Source: Bacteroides fragilis (GTDB lineage Bacteria > Bacteroidota > Bacteroidia > Bacteroidales > Bacteroidaceae). From it: 64,000 nt of DNA. Below are positions 19,301-28,431 of this stretch, one piece after another. Positions within the stretch are counted from its first letter, which is position 1, and each line of letters opens with the position of its first letter. The stretch lies in assembly GCF_019583405.1 (NCBI RefSeq), contig NZ_SZUU01000011.1, positions 99,324 to 163,323 on the forward strand. The letters are read 5' to 3'. The translations under genes and the position numbers were made by a program. A model generated the notes under the pieces. It was not told the DNA's origin, did no database searches, and worked only from the letters and a program-made list of their open reading frames with translations.

Positions 19301-19547
19301 ATTGGATGCTTCCTACATTCGACTGAAGAATGTTAAATTAAGCTATGATCTGAAATACAAACTATTGAAAAAAATGAATTTCATCTCTCTATTTGAACTC
19401 TATGTGAGCGGAAACAACTTGCTGACCTTCTCTCCGGTTACAAAGTATCACATTGACCCGGAAGACGGAAGAGATGACGAAGCTATGGGGCAGGTAGGTT
19501 ATCCGGTGCAGAAGATAATCCAGTTTGGAGTTAACTTAACATTTTAA
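16368..19547 (+). CDS. SusC-family TonB-dependent outer-membrane glycan transporter
   Basis: Outer-membrane beta-barrel that imports oligosaccharides with energy from TonB-ExbBD. Seen: signal region with hydrophobic LLMLLMSLPALGISAAM, then a carboxypeptidase-regulatory-like domain (SGVVTDDNGEPLVGATI), TonB box DEVVVVGYG, plug domain with the SusC signature region (IRGGGEPLYVIDGIPG, ILKDAAAAAVYGARAGNGIV), and a large barrel ending in phenylalanine (FGVNLTF). At 1059 residues the length is typical. It is followed directly by its SusD partner. Regulation is probably by the divergent sensor-regulator at 12657-15785. Confidence 0.95.
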   Translation: MIQSNYYYHYFLVQLLKRGLLMLLMSLPALGISAAMTTDENNFSVQEQQQNRKLSGVVTDDNGEPLVGATIQQKNTSNATITDMNGHFSINLSGNSPMIEISYVGYLARTVKVGNRTSLTIKLQEDSELMDEVVVVGYGKSSVKRLTSSISSVKGDELINMPNTNIISSLEGRATGVFIQSAGGEPGALPSISIRGGGEPLYVIDGIPGTKQEFSVLSPSDIESFSILKDAAAAAVYGARAGNGIVMVTTKKGTNEKMTINYNGSYSLSSPTQPIEFLDNYVVAELSDRAALYNNGIPTYMKVDANGNLYWPEGVLEAVKNGTFNDVTGNTDWNSLLFHKFAPMQSHNLSLNGGSNNTHYFMSARYYTLGGIYKTDISKNDRLNMRMHVDHYFDKIGLRINGDVSFIQNKTQYPPNGLYTIWTHVARLNSLARCFNSAGHPTGGQENPYVEIDPSAGYRKNDTHYTNMSLSMQWDVPKVSGLSLGALMNYNLYDSYNKNWRANEAGVGPVWEWNDEPTNLGKARLDEQMYRSNEITFEARADYNRTFNDAHTIGATAVFNSWKYNYNELGALRRQYETSVIEQLNGGPSSTAENNGTARENGRMGLVGRLKYDYKMRYIVEANFRYDGSDKFPKGQRWGFFPSVSVGWNVDKESFMKPLLNNKWFSALKFRFSWGKIGLDDVGNFQYLSVYNKGNDFYEGGKWNSTLREGNLVSQYLTWYSRNTINLAVDAEFFQQRLSANFEYFYYRTTNYLANPKDSYTTPLGTAMPMIKTNSAHRRAGYEFNLTWRDKIVRDFKYNVGLNLSYYNELWERKYDEQESDLKNPLRRLTHQKSYFDLLYVSNGLYQNMEEILDNPRPQASTLLRPGDIAYQDINGDGVIDTNDRIRQGAPRFPHLTYGITLGLSYKGFTFDALLQGTGARNMLLESFNRKFNTNQVGLAGSEKFYYPGNTGDILYPRLTNNAQENGSNNDMASTYWLLDASYIRLKNVKLSYDLKYKLLKKMNFISLFELYVSGNNLLTFSPVTKYHIDPEDGRDDEAMGQVGYPVQKIIQFGVNLTF

Positions 19548-19562
19548 ATGAAAGGAATATAT

Positions 19563-21272
19563 ATGAAAAAATATTTATATATAATGCTGATGATGGTCTG
19601 TGGGCTGACATCCTGCGATGTACTTGATACAGAACCAATGGATTCATACAATGAACCTCTCGTATGGCGTAACAAAGACTTGGCTCAAAATGTGTTGAGA
19701 GAGGCTTATTGGACCATTCTTAAAGGTTTGTATTGTTCGGGAGACAATAGCACAGAATGTTTGCGTACGGATTCGTGGACAGATAATGTTTGGAATAAAG
19801 ACAATAACTCTGTAGCGGCCGAAGCCATTTCTCCTACAAATATTGAAGGCAACGTAGGCGGTTTTAATAGATATTCCTATATCCGCAGAACGAGCCTTAT
19901 TATAGAAAAATTGACCAATAACCCCGACATTGACGAACAAAGTTGCAAACAGTTTATTGCCGAAGCTCGTTGCTTGCGCGTAATGGTGTATGACTGGATG
20001 GTACGTCGTTGGGGAGGAGTTATGCTCATAGATAAGCTGATGACCCCTGAGGATGAGATGCTGTTGCCGCGCAGCTCAGAAAAGGAAATGTATCAATTTA
20101 TGGTAGACGAATTAAAACTGGCCATTTCCGATCTGCCCTCAACTGCCTATAAAGAACGTTTCACCAAAGGAGCCGCACTTACGTTGCTAACACGTGTATC
20201 TCTGGAAGGAGGGCTTTATGACGAAACTATCGCTGCCGGAGAACAACTGTTCGATGGAGAGGAATCCGCTAATTGGAGCATAGATCCTGAGTATCGTAAA
20301 ATGTTCGGCAGTTTCTCTTATCCGGAAGAAAGCAAGGAAATCCAGCTGTATTTTACACAAGCCGATAAAAAACAGTATTGTGAAAATTTACTTCCCATGT
20401 ATGTTGCAGGTACATTGGCGCCCGGACGAAATATTATGGGGCCGGCTTTCAATGACAAAGTGGACGCATGGTGTGCCAATTGGCCTTCCCATGAACTGAC
20501 AGAAGCCTATTTGGCGATTGACGTGGATGGCGACCAGACTGCAAAACCTTATACGGAAACCGCAAAATGGGAAAATGCTCTTGTAAAGACTTCCGCTATT
20601 ATGTATAGCAACAGAGACAAACGTTTTGATGCCACTATCTGCTATGATGGTACTACTTATTTCACTTCTCCCATTGAAATGGATACCAAAGGCAATTGTT
20701 ATTGGGAGAATACGCAAAATCACGGATTTATGTGCCAAAGCGGATATATGTGGCGTAAATACGTTTATGAACTGGATGGCACCGATGCACTTCCAGGCTA
20801 TCAAATCCTTTATAACTTCCGTTACATCCTGTTAAGATTAGGAGAAGCTGCTCTCAACTATGCCGAGGCGCTTGGGCGTAAAGGTGAAACAGCCAAAGCT
20901 ATCAGAGTGATGAATATGACTCGTACTCAACACGGTGGGTTGCCCGCTCTGCCGGAAAACTCTTCGGAAGCGGATTTCTGGAAATATTATAAAATAGAAC
21001 GCCGAGTAGAACTGGCTTTAGAGGGAGACCGTTATTTCTCAGTCATTCGTTGGGCAAAAACAGAAAATGCGAATTCTGTACCCGAATTCAATAATCGCAC
21101 GCACTGTATTATCATCAATGGCGACGATGATACATTCACATTAATAGACACCAGCCATGGAAGTTCTACTGGAAGCGACCGAGTGTTCTCTTGGCCCAGA
21201 CGTATGTATTTCCCGTTGCCTGAATCGGAAACCATGTCTAACCCTAATTTACATCAAAATAAATACTGGTAA
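19563..21272 (+). CDS. SusD/RagB-family glycan-binding lipoprotein
   Basis: Surface lipoprotein that caps the SusC barrel and binds the glycan. Seen: lipoprotein signal MKKYLYIMLMMVCGLTSC with a lipobox cysteine, SusD-like N-terminal region, helical TPR-like core and C-terminal RagB/SusD segment with LRLGEAALNYAEAL and ERRVELALEGDRYFSVIRW. I chose ATG 19563 because it places the hydrophobic core directly after a basic N-terminus. ATG 19548, on the base after the susC stop, would add five residues. Confidence 0.94.
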   Translation: MKKYLYIMLMMVCGLTSCDVLDTEPMDSYNEPLVWRNKDLAQNVLREAYWTILKGLYCSGDNSTECLRTDSWTDNVWNKDNNSVAAEAISPTNIEGNVGGFNRYSYIRRTSLIIEKLTNNPDIDEQSCKQFIAEARCLRVMVYDWMVRRWGGVMLIDKLMTPEDEMLLPRSSEKEMYQFMVDELKLAISDLPSTAYKERFTKGAALTLLTRVSLEGGLYDETIAAGEQLFDGEESANWSIDPEYRKMFGSFSYPEESKEIQLYFTQADKKQYCENLLPMYVAGTLAPGRNIMGPAFNDKVDAWCANWPSHELTEAYLAIDVDGDQTAKPYTETAKWENALVKTSAIMYSNRDKRFDATICYDGTTYFTSPIEMDTKGNCYWENTQNHGFMCQSGYMWRKYVYELDGTDALPGYQILYNFRYILLRLGEAALNYAEALGRKGETAKAIRVMNMTRTQHGGLPALPENSSEADFWKYYKIERRVELALEGDRYFSVIRWAKTENANSVPEFNNRTHCIIINGDDDTFTLIDTSHGSSTGSDRVFSWPRRMYFPLPESETMSNPNLHQNKYW

Positions 21273-21757
21273 TGAATATGAAAAAAGTTATGAATAAATC
21301 TTGGCTAAGTGCCTTTATGATCTGTATGTCATTGATTTTGTCCTCTTGTTTGGAAACAGGACTGGACGATCTGGAATCTTATGATGATGCGGAAATCAGA
21401 GCATTTAAATTTGAACATCGCTGGGAGCAAACAATGAGTGGTGGAAACAATACTCAACTGGGAGTAGTCTCATTACCTACCGATGTAAAGATAGAAGGAA
21501 ATACTATTTCTTGCACAATCACAGTGCCCGAAGCTGGAAATCCAAGCTTTTTCACTGAAGAAGTGCGTGATGGCGTAAAGCTGGAAAAGATTGTAGGCAT
21601 TGCTACTATTTCTACAGCATCTACTATTCATCCGATGGATGGGGCGCCCGTCTTAGGCAAATGGGGAGATTTCTCTAAATCTTGCAAATACAAGGTGATT
21701 GCTGCCGATGGTAAAACAACCGAAGAATGGATTATACAGTGCAGGTTGGTTAAATAG
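21272..21757 (+). CDS. Small SusE-position lipoprotein, DUF5018-like
   Basis: Probable cell-surface lipoprotein of PUL 1. Seen: lipobox in LILSSCLE (about residue 27), acidic linker DDLESYDDAEI, then a beta-sandwich-like region ending in YKVIAADGKTTEEWIIQ, which resembles the Ig-like repeats of DUF5018 lipoproteins. It begins on the last base of the susD stop codon, so it is cotranslated with susD. A start at 21278 (MKKVMNKSW) is also possible. Role in glycan binding is inferred from position only. The lipoprotein at 53226 in PUL 2 occupies the same position and has a related ending. Confidence 0.7.
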   Translation: MNMKKVMNKSWLSAFMICMSLILSSCLETGLDDLESYDDAEIRAFKFEHRWEQTMSGGNNTQLGVVSLPTDVKIEGNTISCTITVPEAGNPSFFTEEVRDGVKLEKIVGIATISTASTIHPMDGAPVLGKWGDFSKSCKYKVIAADGKTTEEWIIQCRLVK

Positions 21758-21861
21758 CTTCAACAGACAATCGGTATATATAATTGATAGAGGGGGCAAA
21801 ATATTATTCGGATGTCCTGTCCCCTCTTTTCATACAAAATTCTATAATTGATGAAATTTCC

Positions 21862-23694
21862 GTGAAATATATATTTATCACACTTATTCTATTGACAGCA
21901 ATGTCTTTGCAAGCCCAAAATGGAAAGATGACTTTGGAAAGCGGAAGAACTTATTATATTCATACTTGTTCTGACGCACCTAAAGTCGTTGTTCATGCGG
22001 CCGAAGAATTGAGCAAGTACATCACTCAAGTATTTAAAGTATCATGCGTTCGAAAGTCCGTATCATTGGACCGGTCTGAAATGTTGGTACTTACCAAAGA
22101 TAAAAGTAACGCAAGATACCTGCTTCCGGCAAATACAAAACTTGGCGAAGACGGCTATTGTTTAAGCGTACAAAAAGATGCCATTGTCATCGGTGGACAA
22201 AATGGTAGAGGGGTTCTATATGGAGTGTATTCTTTTTTAGAAAAATACATAGGATGCCGTTGGTACAGTTCTGAAGTTTCCTTTATTCCTTCACTGAATA
22301 AAAAACAATTGCCTCTTATAGAAGAAAGCTATACACCGATAGTGAAATGGCGGGAAGTTTTTTATTATGACTTGTGCGACCCTGATATCGCCGCACAACT
22401 GAAATTGAATGGAAACACGCTTCGTAAAGGAGTGACAGCCCCTAATCGACGGGCTATTAAAGGTGGTTGTCATGCTGACTGGGGGCTATGGTGTCATTCA
22501 CTCTATGATGTAGTTTCTCCCAGCCTTTATGATGTTCATCCCGAATATTTTTCGGAAATTGAAGGAAAAAGAGTTCGTCCGCGTCCAGAAGGAACGCAGT
22601 TATGCTTGACTAATTCCGAACTCCCTCTTTATGCTATAAATTCTTTAAATCGGCTGATTCAGAAGCCACGGACAGAGGTGCCTGTGTGGGCTGATTCATT
22701 AGTGCATTATTGGAGCGTAAGCCAAATGGACGGAAAGGGGAATTGTACTTGTCAGAAATGTCAAACTTCAGATTTATATGATGGAAGCCCCAGCGGGACG
22801 ATGTTGAAATTCGTTAATCGGATAGCTGAGCGCTTTCCGCAAAAGAAAATAGCTACTTTAGCTTACACTTATACTCGAAAAGCTCCATTGCATACCAAGC
22901 CCGCATCTAATGTCGTCATTCAGATGTGTGCTATAGAAACTGCCCGAAAAGGTATTAATTTCCCTATTGGTACTTCAGATATTCATGCGGCATTTAGAAA
23001 AGATTTAGTAGACTGGGGAAAAATCTGCAATGAAATATTAGTATGGGATTATGTCATCCAATTCCAAAATTCAGTTTCCCCATTTCCCAACTTCAGTACT
23101 ATGCAAGACAATATAAATTTCTATACGGCTCACAACGTATCAGCCGTCTTCTGTCAAGGAAACAGGGAAAAGGGTGGAGAGTTTGCAGAGTTGCGTGGCT
23201 ATTTGCTCGCTAAACTGTTGTGGAATCCGAAATGCGATATGAACCGGGAAATGGATGATTTTCTAACAGGATATTATGGTAAGGCGGGAATTTACATCAA
23301 GCGGTACATTGCCGACATGGAACAAGCCTTAAGAAAATCGAAAGCTATACTTTCAATGGATGGTGACCCCGAAGCTCATCGCAATGGATACCTGTCAAAA
23401 GAATGCGTAGAGCGTTACAAACATTGGTTTGACTTAGCAGAAAATTGCGTGGCAGACCAACCGGAAATCTTAAAACGGGTTCGGAAAGAGCGAATGGCTG
23501 TAATGTATGCTCAAATTCGTTTGGAATACGGTACGATGGAGGAACGCAAACAATTGCTTACTCAATTGATACAATTGGCTGAAGAAAACGACATCTGGAT
23601 GTTCAGTGAAGTGGATAATCGTAACGACCAAAGTGGAAACAGGGAGATGTTCTATCAAAAGTATATGCATAGGCTTAACAATGTATCTAATTGA
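21862..23694 (+). CDS. DUF4838-type secreted glycan-associated enzyme
   Basis: Exported protein of about 610 residues with the two-part layout of DUF4838 proteins. An N-terminal domain resembling the non-catalytic domain 2 of GH20 and similar enzymes (AAEELSKYITQVF, GRGVLYGVYSFLEKYIGCRWYSS) precedes a large alpha/beta region with a CxxC pair (CTCQKCQ) and IATLAYTYTRKAP. I chose GTG 21862 as the start because it gives a clean signal peptide (KYIFITLILLTAMSLQAQ). The longer frame from ATG 21784 puts 26 unrelated residues before that signal. The activity of the family is not firmly known to me; glycoside hydrolase activity is inferred from fold and context. Confidence 0.7.
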   Translation: MKYIFITLILLTAMSLQAQNGKMTLESGRTYYIHTCSDAPKVVVHAAEELSKYITQVFKVSCVRKSVSLDRSEMLVLTKDKSNARYLLPANTKLGEDGYCLSVQKDAIVIGGQNGRGVLYGVYSFLEKYIGCRWYSSEVSFIPSLNKKQLPLIEESYTPIVKWREVFYYDLCDPDIAAQLKLNGNTLRKGVTAPNRRAIKGGCHADWGLWCHSLYDVVSPSLYDVHPEYFSEIEGKRVRPRPEGTQLCLTNSELPLYAINSLNRLIQKPRTEVPVWADSLVHYWSVSQMDGKGNCTCQKCQTSDLYDGSPSGTMLKFVNRIAERFPQKKIATLAYTYTRKAPLHTKPASNVVIQMCAIETARKGINFPIGTSDIHAAFRKDLVDWGKICNEILVWDYVIQFQNSVSPFPNFSTMQDNINFYTAHNVSAVFCQGNREKGGEFAELRGYLLAKLLWNPKCDMNREMDDFLTGYYGKAGIYIKRYIADMEQALRKSKAILSMDGDPEAHRNGYLSKECVERYKHWFDLAENCVADQPEILKRVRKERMAVMYAQIRLEYGTMEERKQLLTQLIQLAEENDIWMFSEVDNRNDQSGNREMFYQKYMHRLNNVSN

Positions 23695-23753
23695 ATAATA
23701 GGAATAAAAGAGCATAAGATATAAATGGAATTTATGTTGATAAATTTAAAATT

Positions 23754-25742
23754 ATGAAAAGACTATCACTTACTTTATATTTTCTATTGGTGGCATGTTT
23801 TCTTGTCTTTGCGCAAGAACCCTGTCCCAGTGTTATCCCTGCCTTGCAACAATGGGAGGGAGGAAACGGAAAACTCTTTCTGCCTGCCCGAGGAAACATT
23901 GTTGTAAATCCGGTCAACGAAGCGCAACTCTTATCCACAGCTCGGATATTGGCTGGTGATTTGAAAGATTTAATGAACTGGAACTACGTCGTAAAAATGG
24001 GAAAACCCCAAAAGAACGACATTTATCTCTCGTTGATGAAACCCGACAAACAGTTAGGCGATGAAGGGTATGTGTTGACTGCAAGTCACTATGCAGCTAT
24101 TGAAGCGCCTGCTGCAAAAGGAGTTTTTTGGGGAACACGTAGCCTTCTGCAAATTTTGTATAATCAGCAAGGTAAATTACCAAAAGGAAGAGCATACGAT
24201 TTCCCTGAATTTCCCAATCGCGGGTTTATGTTGGATGTAGCTCGTAAATTCTTCACTTTGGATTATTTAAAGCAATATATCAGGATACTTTCATTCTACA
24301 AAATGAACGAGTTTCAGATTCATTTGAATGACAATGGTTTCCCACAATTTTTCAACAATGATTGGAATGCGACTTATGCCGCTTTCCGCTTGGAAAGTAA
24401 ACGTTTCCCCGGACTGACAGCTAAGGATGGTTCATATACCAAACAGGAATTTTCCGACTTGCAACAGATGGGGGTGGATTATGGAGTGAACGTTATTCCT
24501 GAAATAGATGTTCCTGCACATTCCCTCGCCTTTACCCACTACAAGCCGGAAATCGGTAGCAAAGAATACGGAATGGATCATCTGGATCTTTATAAAGATG
24601 AAACCTATCATTTTCTTGACACGCTGTTCGATGAATATCTTTCCGGTGAGCACCCTGTATTCATCGGTCCTGATGTACATATCGGCACGGATGAGTATAA
24701 TAAGAAAGAGGCAGAACAATACCGCTATTTCACAGACCGCTATCTGAAATATATCGAAAAATATGGCAAGAATCCCCGTATGTGGGGAGGCTTGAAGTGG
24801 CTTCCTGGTAAGACTCCCGTAAAGGCGGAGGGGGTGGTCGTCAATGCATGGTCATATGATTGGATAGATCCCGAAGTTTCCTTAAAAGAGGGATATCGAC
24901 TGATAAATACGTGCGACACTTATCTCTATATTGTGCCGGGAGCTGGTTACTATCGTGATTTTTTGGATCATAAATGGATTTATGAATCATGGAATCCGTG
25001 GTTGATGAATAGAAAACAGACGCTTCCCGAAGGAACTCCGGGAGTATTGGGTGGAATGTTTGCTGTATGGAATGATATGTGCGGAAACGGTATTTCCCAG
25101 CAAGATGTACATTTACGTTCTTTCCCTGCCGTTCAGGTATTGGCAGAAAAACTTTGGAAAGGAGACAATAAAGCTGTTCCCTACGAAACCTTTGAAGCTC
25201 TATGCCGCATTATGCCGGAAGCTCCGGGAATAAACTTACTGGCGCGGATTCCTGAAAGGACGTGTTTGACTCCTTCCGGAAAGGTGTGTGTATTGAGTGG
25301 AACGGACACTATTTCTACTACTTTATATGAAGCGGGCTACCCTTATGCGGTATCGTTCAAAATTTATCCGGACAAGGATACCAATATTAGCGGCGTTCTA
25401 TTTGAGGGTCCTCATTCCAAGGTATATATTAATTGGGAAAATACCGGACGAATTGCTTTCAGCCGCGACGGTTATACCTTTGTTTTCGGCTCTTATCGGC
25501 TCCCTACAGAAGTATGGACGGATATCAGTATTGAAGGAGATGACAAAGGTACCTCATTATACGCCAACGGCAAGTTGCAGGAACGTTTAGAAGGACGTGA
25601 GATGAAAGTATACTACGAAAAATACAAGCGCATGGATCGTATGCCTTATCAGGAAACGCTGATCTTCCCGTTACGCCAAATTGGTAATCCGTTGAATGGA
25701 TTCAAAGGAAAGATACAGGATGTAATTTGTGTACAGAAGTAA
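23754..25742 (+). CDS. GH20 family beta-N-acetylhexosaminidase-like enzyme
   Basis: Exported glycosidase that would release terminal N-acetylhexosamine by substrate-assisted catalysis. Seen: signal peptide ending in VFAQ, GH20b-type N-terminal domain (about 25-150), TIM barrel beginning PEFPNRGFMLDVARKFF (151-167), QIHLNDNGFP and catalytic pair Asp313-Glu314 in VHIGTDEYN (HxGGDE in classical members, here HIGTDE). The last 150 residues look like a beta-sandwich (concanavalin/LamG-like). The Gly-to-Thr change before Asp-Glu and the tyrosine after it place it outside the best-studied subgroup, so linkage specificity is uncertain. Confidence 0.85.
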   Translation: MKRLSLTLYFLLVACFLVFAQEPCPSVIPALQQWEGGNGKLFLPARGNIVVNPVNEAQLLSTARILAGDLKDLMNWNYVVKMGKPQKNDIYLSLMKPDKQLGDEGYVLTASHYAAIEAPAAKGVFWGTRSLLQILYNQQGKLPKGRAYDFPEFPNRGFMLDVARKFFTLDYLKQYIRILSFYKMNEFQIHLNDNGFPQFFNNDWNATYAAFRLESKRFPGLTAKDGSYTKQEFSDLQQMGVDYGVNVIPEIDVPAHSLAFTHYKPEIGSKEYGMDHLDLYKDETYHFLDTLFDEYLSGEHPVFIGPDVHIGTDEYNKKEAEQYRYFTDRYLKYIEKYGKNPRMWGGLKWLPGKTPVKAEGVVVNAWSYDWIDPEVSLKEGYRLINTCDTYLYIVPGAGYYRDFLDHKWIYESWNPWLMNRKQTLPEGTPGVLGGMFAVWNDMCGNGISQQDVHLRSFPAVQVLAEKLWKGDNKAVPYETFEALCRIMPEAPGINLLARIPERTCLTPSGKVCVLSGTDTISTTLYEAGYPYAVSFKIYPDKDTNISGVLFEGPHSKVYINWENTGRIAFSRDGYTFVFGSYRLPTEVWTDISIEGDDKGTSLYANGKLQERLEGREMKVYYEKYKRMDRMPYQETLIFPLRQIGNPLNGFKGKIQDVICVQK

Positions 25743-25801
25743 AAGAGTCAATGACTATCAAAGAAAAATTTGTAAAATGAAGAATATTGTTTCTGTTTTA
25801 G

Positions 25802-28297
25802 TTGTTTTATAATATATGTGCTGTACAAGCCTCGTCGCTTTTAAAAGTCGCTGATAATTATCTGAGTCAGCATGAAATTGTCTATTTGGAACCGGAATTC
25901 GACGGTTTCAATGGTTTTCCTTTAGGTAATGGTGACTTAGGAGGCATGTTATGGTTTACCGACGAAGGCATTACCTTGCAACTTAATAAGGTAGATTTGT
26001 ACGATAAGCCGGTCAATGGCAGGATGACATTACGTTCAGCAGGACGGGTAAAAGTCAATTTAGGTGTCCCATGCTATAGCTATATGCATCTTGCTGATTT
26101 TAAAGCCTGCTTATCTCTGCAGAACGCCGATTTAAAGATTAAAAGCTCAACAGCGTTTGCGGATACAGAAATTGCATCCTGGATAGACGCGAATTCAAAT
26201 GTTTGGGTGATAGATTGTCAGGCAGACTATAAGAACTCGTTACCTTGCGGAGCTATTAACAGAATATCTTTGGAACGTTGGGGTAGTCGTGACTTTGGTG
26301 GTTGGTATGGTGCGCGCGACCGGGATGTGGCCAGCGGGATAGGTACTGCAAAGGTGAACAGAAAAGGAAATGACATCATTTTAGAAGAAAAGTTTGAAGG
26401 CGGTTTGTGTTTCACTGTCGCATGTCGGGTACTTGAGGCTCCAACAGAAATCCAGCGTGTCAGTGATCGGGAAAATTCGATGATCATACCTTTATCTTCT
26501 AAACAGAAATATAAGATTTTGATATCAGTTGCGAGTTCTAACGATTCTGATCATCCGACTCAAGAAGCGATTTCGTTACTGGACAAAGCGGAAGCAAAAA
26601 CAATAACGGTACTCCAAAAAGAACATGCCAGATGGTGGAGTAAGTTCTGGTCAAAGTCGTTCGTTCATCTGTCAGACAATTATCTGGAGAATATTTATTA
26701 TATCCGTCGTTATCTCATGGGTAGTTCTTCACGAGGGAAATATCCGGTGCCATTTAATGGTGGGCTCTGGACCACCAATTATGATCATCGTCAGTGGACT
26801 ACTCCTCATCATTGGAATACTCAGGAGTCTTATTGGGGACTTGCCGTCCAAAACGATTGTGAATTATTGCGACCCTATATTGAAACTTATGACAATATGA
26901 TTCCTCAAGGGGAGCAATTGGCTAAAAAGAAAGGTACGAAAGGCGGATTATTAATAACCGAAGCGCATGATTTCTCCGGTGATATGGTTAGTGCCAATTG
27001 GGGAAATATGACAACGAATTATACGCCGGCCAGCCAAATAAGCAAAATAATGTGGGAGTATTATGCTTATACACAAGATATTGAATATCTCAAGACAAAA
27101 ATTTATCCATTTATGAAAGAGGCGGCGGAGTTTTACTTGGATTTTCTGCAATGGGATGATACCCAAAAAGAATTTTATATTTATCCCGCACAACCTTACG
27201 AACATGAGTGGAGTAGTAAATTGAAGAATACAATTACAGATAGATACATGATTGAATCATTATTTAAAAATTGTATTAAAGCCGCTCAAGATCTACATGT
27301 AGACAAGTTAAAAATAAAACAATGGAAACACGTCTTATCGCATTTATGGGCTCCTCCGATTTTGGATATACCTGAAAAAGGAAAGGTGTTCGGATTGGCT
27401 TTTGCAGAAAACAATGAAGTTTATCCGGATGTAAAATTGAATATACAAGGCTATCATTTTGATGCGCATACAACAGCTGTTTTTCCGGCAGGTGTGCTCG
27501 GATTGGACCATAAAGGGAGCGATTATTTTGAAATAGCCCGGAATATTGCTTTACAGCATCCCCAAAACCGGAATGCTATCACTCCGGGGGCAATTGTTTC
27601 CGCACGGTTAGGATTGGGTGATAAAGTATTGGAGCGTTTGCGATGTAGTGTTAATTATCTGCAACATTTTAATCAAGGGCTATTTTACAACTTGGATCAT
27701 TGGCATTATTTCTCTCGCTATGTTGAGCAGGTCCCCAATGCCGAACTATACACTCAACGGGATTATATATATGATTCAAGATTGACTTACAATCGTTCAG
27801 AAGCCGGAAAATCGGGTTATCGAACTAAACCTTTTGTTCAATGCGGTATGGAAACGATGGGCATTGTGGGAACTGCTATCAATGAGATGCTACTTCAAAG
27901 CCATGAAGGTAAGATTAGAGTATTTCCGGCTATGCCGTCAAATTTTTCGGCTGCTTTTACACTGCGTGCTGAAGGGGCCTTCATCGTTTCTTCTGTTGTA
28001 GATAGTTTAATGACTATCCCATTTGTTGAGATAGAAAGTTTAGCGGGAAAAGAATGCCGTATACAGAATCCTTGGGGCGATCATCTTGTTCAAGTTATGT
28101 CACAAAGCAATCTTAATGTGAACGTTAAAGTCAATAAGGATCACGTGATTTCTTTCAAAACTACAGTTGGTGAATCTTATATAATAAAGAAGAAAGATGT
28201 CAATGTACTCCATATACCTGAAACATATCATGCCACACGCAATATGTTTCCCAAGAAATACGGAGAGGCTATGTTGGGTAAAGAGCGTACATTTTAA
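25802..28297 (+). CDS. GH95-like (DUF5703-type) glycosidase with a frameshifted signal peptide
   Basis: Large exported enzyme of PUL 1. Seen: N-terminal GH95-type domain (GFPLGNGDLGGMLW), an (alpha/alpha)6-barrel region (QESYWGLAVQNDCELLRPY, TEAHDFSGDMVSANWGNM, FDAHTTAVFPAGVLGL) and a GH95-like ending (GKIRVFPAMP, FTLRAEGAFIVSS). GH95 enzymes are mostly alpha-L-fucosidases or galactosidases; specificity here is not assigned. Oddity: the natural start is ATG 25777 (MKNIVSVL...), but that frame stops at 25810. The rest of the signal sequence (FYNICAVQA) continues one base out of phase, so there is one extra base between about 25795 and 25809. Either a sequencing error or a real mutation disrupts export. 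The TTG at 25802 would leave only half a signal peptide. Confidence 0.75.
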   Translation: MFYNICAVQASSLLKVADNYLSQHEIVYLEPEFDGFNGFPLGNGDLGGMLWFTDEGITLQLNKVDLYDKPVNGRMTLRSAGRVKVNLGVPCYSYMHLADFKACLSLQNADLKIKSSTAFADTEIASWIDANSNVWVIDCQADYKNSLPCGAINRISLERWGSRDFGGWYGARDRDVASGIGTAKVNRKGNDIILEEKFEGGLCFTVACRVLEAPTEIQRVSDRENSMIIPLSSKQKYKILISVASSNDSDHPTQEAISLLDKAEAKTITVLQKEHARWWSKFWSKSFVHLSDNYLENIYYIRRYLMGSSSRGKYPVPFNGGLWTTNYDHRQWTTPHHWNTQESYWGLAVQNDCELLRPYIETYDNMIPQGEQLAKKKGTKGGLLITEAHDFSGDMVSANWGNMTTNYTPASQISKIMWEYYAYTQDIEYLKTKIYPFMKEAAEFYLDFLQWDDTQKEFYIYPAQPYEHEWSSKLKNTITDRYMIESLFKNCIKAAQDLHVDKLKIKQWKHVLSHLWAPPILDIPEKGKVFGLAFAENNEVYPDVKLNIQGYHFDAHTTAVFPAGVLGLDHKGSDYFEIARNIALQHPQNRNAITPGAIVSARLGLGDKVLERLRCSVNYLQHFNQGLFYNLDHWHYFSRYVEQVPNAELYTQRDYIYDSRLTYNRSEAGKSGYRTKPFVQCGMETMGIVGTAINEMLLQSHEGKIRVFPAMPSNFSAAFTLRAEGAFIVSSVVDSLMTIPFVEIESLAGKECRIQNPWGDHLVQVMSQSNLNVNVKVNKDHVISFKTTVGESYIIKKKDVNVLHIPETYHATRNMFPKKYGEAMLGKERTF

Positions 28298-28298
28298 A

Positions 28299-28430
28299 TG
28301 GGGATGTGTCATAACTCTTTTTACCACGGAGTGACACAGAGTATCACAGAATCTTTTTATCAATAATCAGCAATTTAAAATCACCTCTGTGTTACTCTGT
28401 GTCCTCTGTGGTGGGTTTTGATACATCCTC
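28299..28430 (+). repeat. Dispersed palindromic repeat, copy 2
   Basis: Opposite-orientation copy of the element at 452-583, with arms taccacggagtgacacagag and ctctgtgtcctctgtggtg and a closely similar centre. It fills the whole gap between the end of the GH95-like gene and the stop of the convergent permease gene. A terminator function for both is therefore plausible. Confidence 0.78.
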
Positions 28431-28431
28431 A

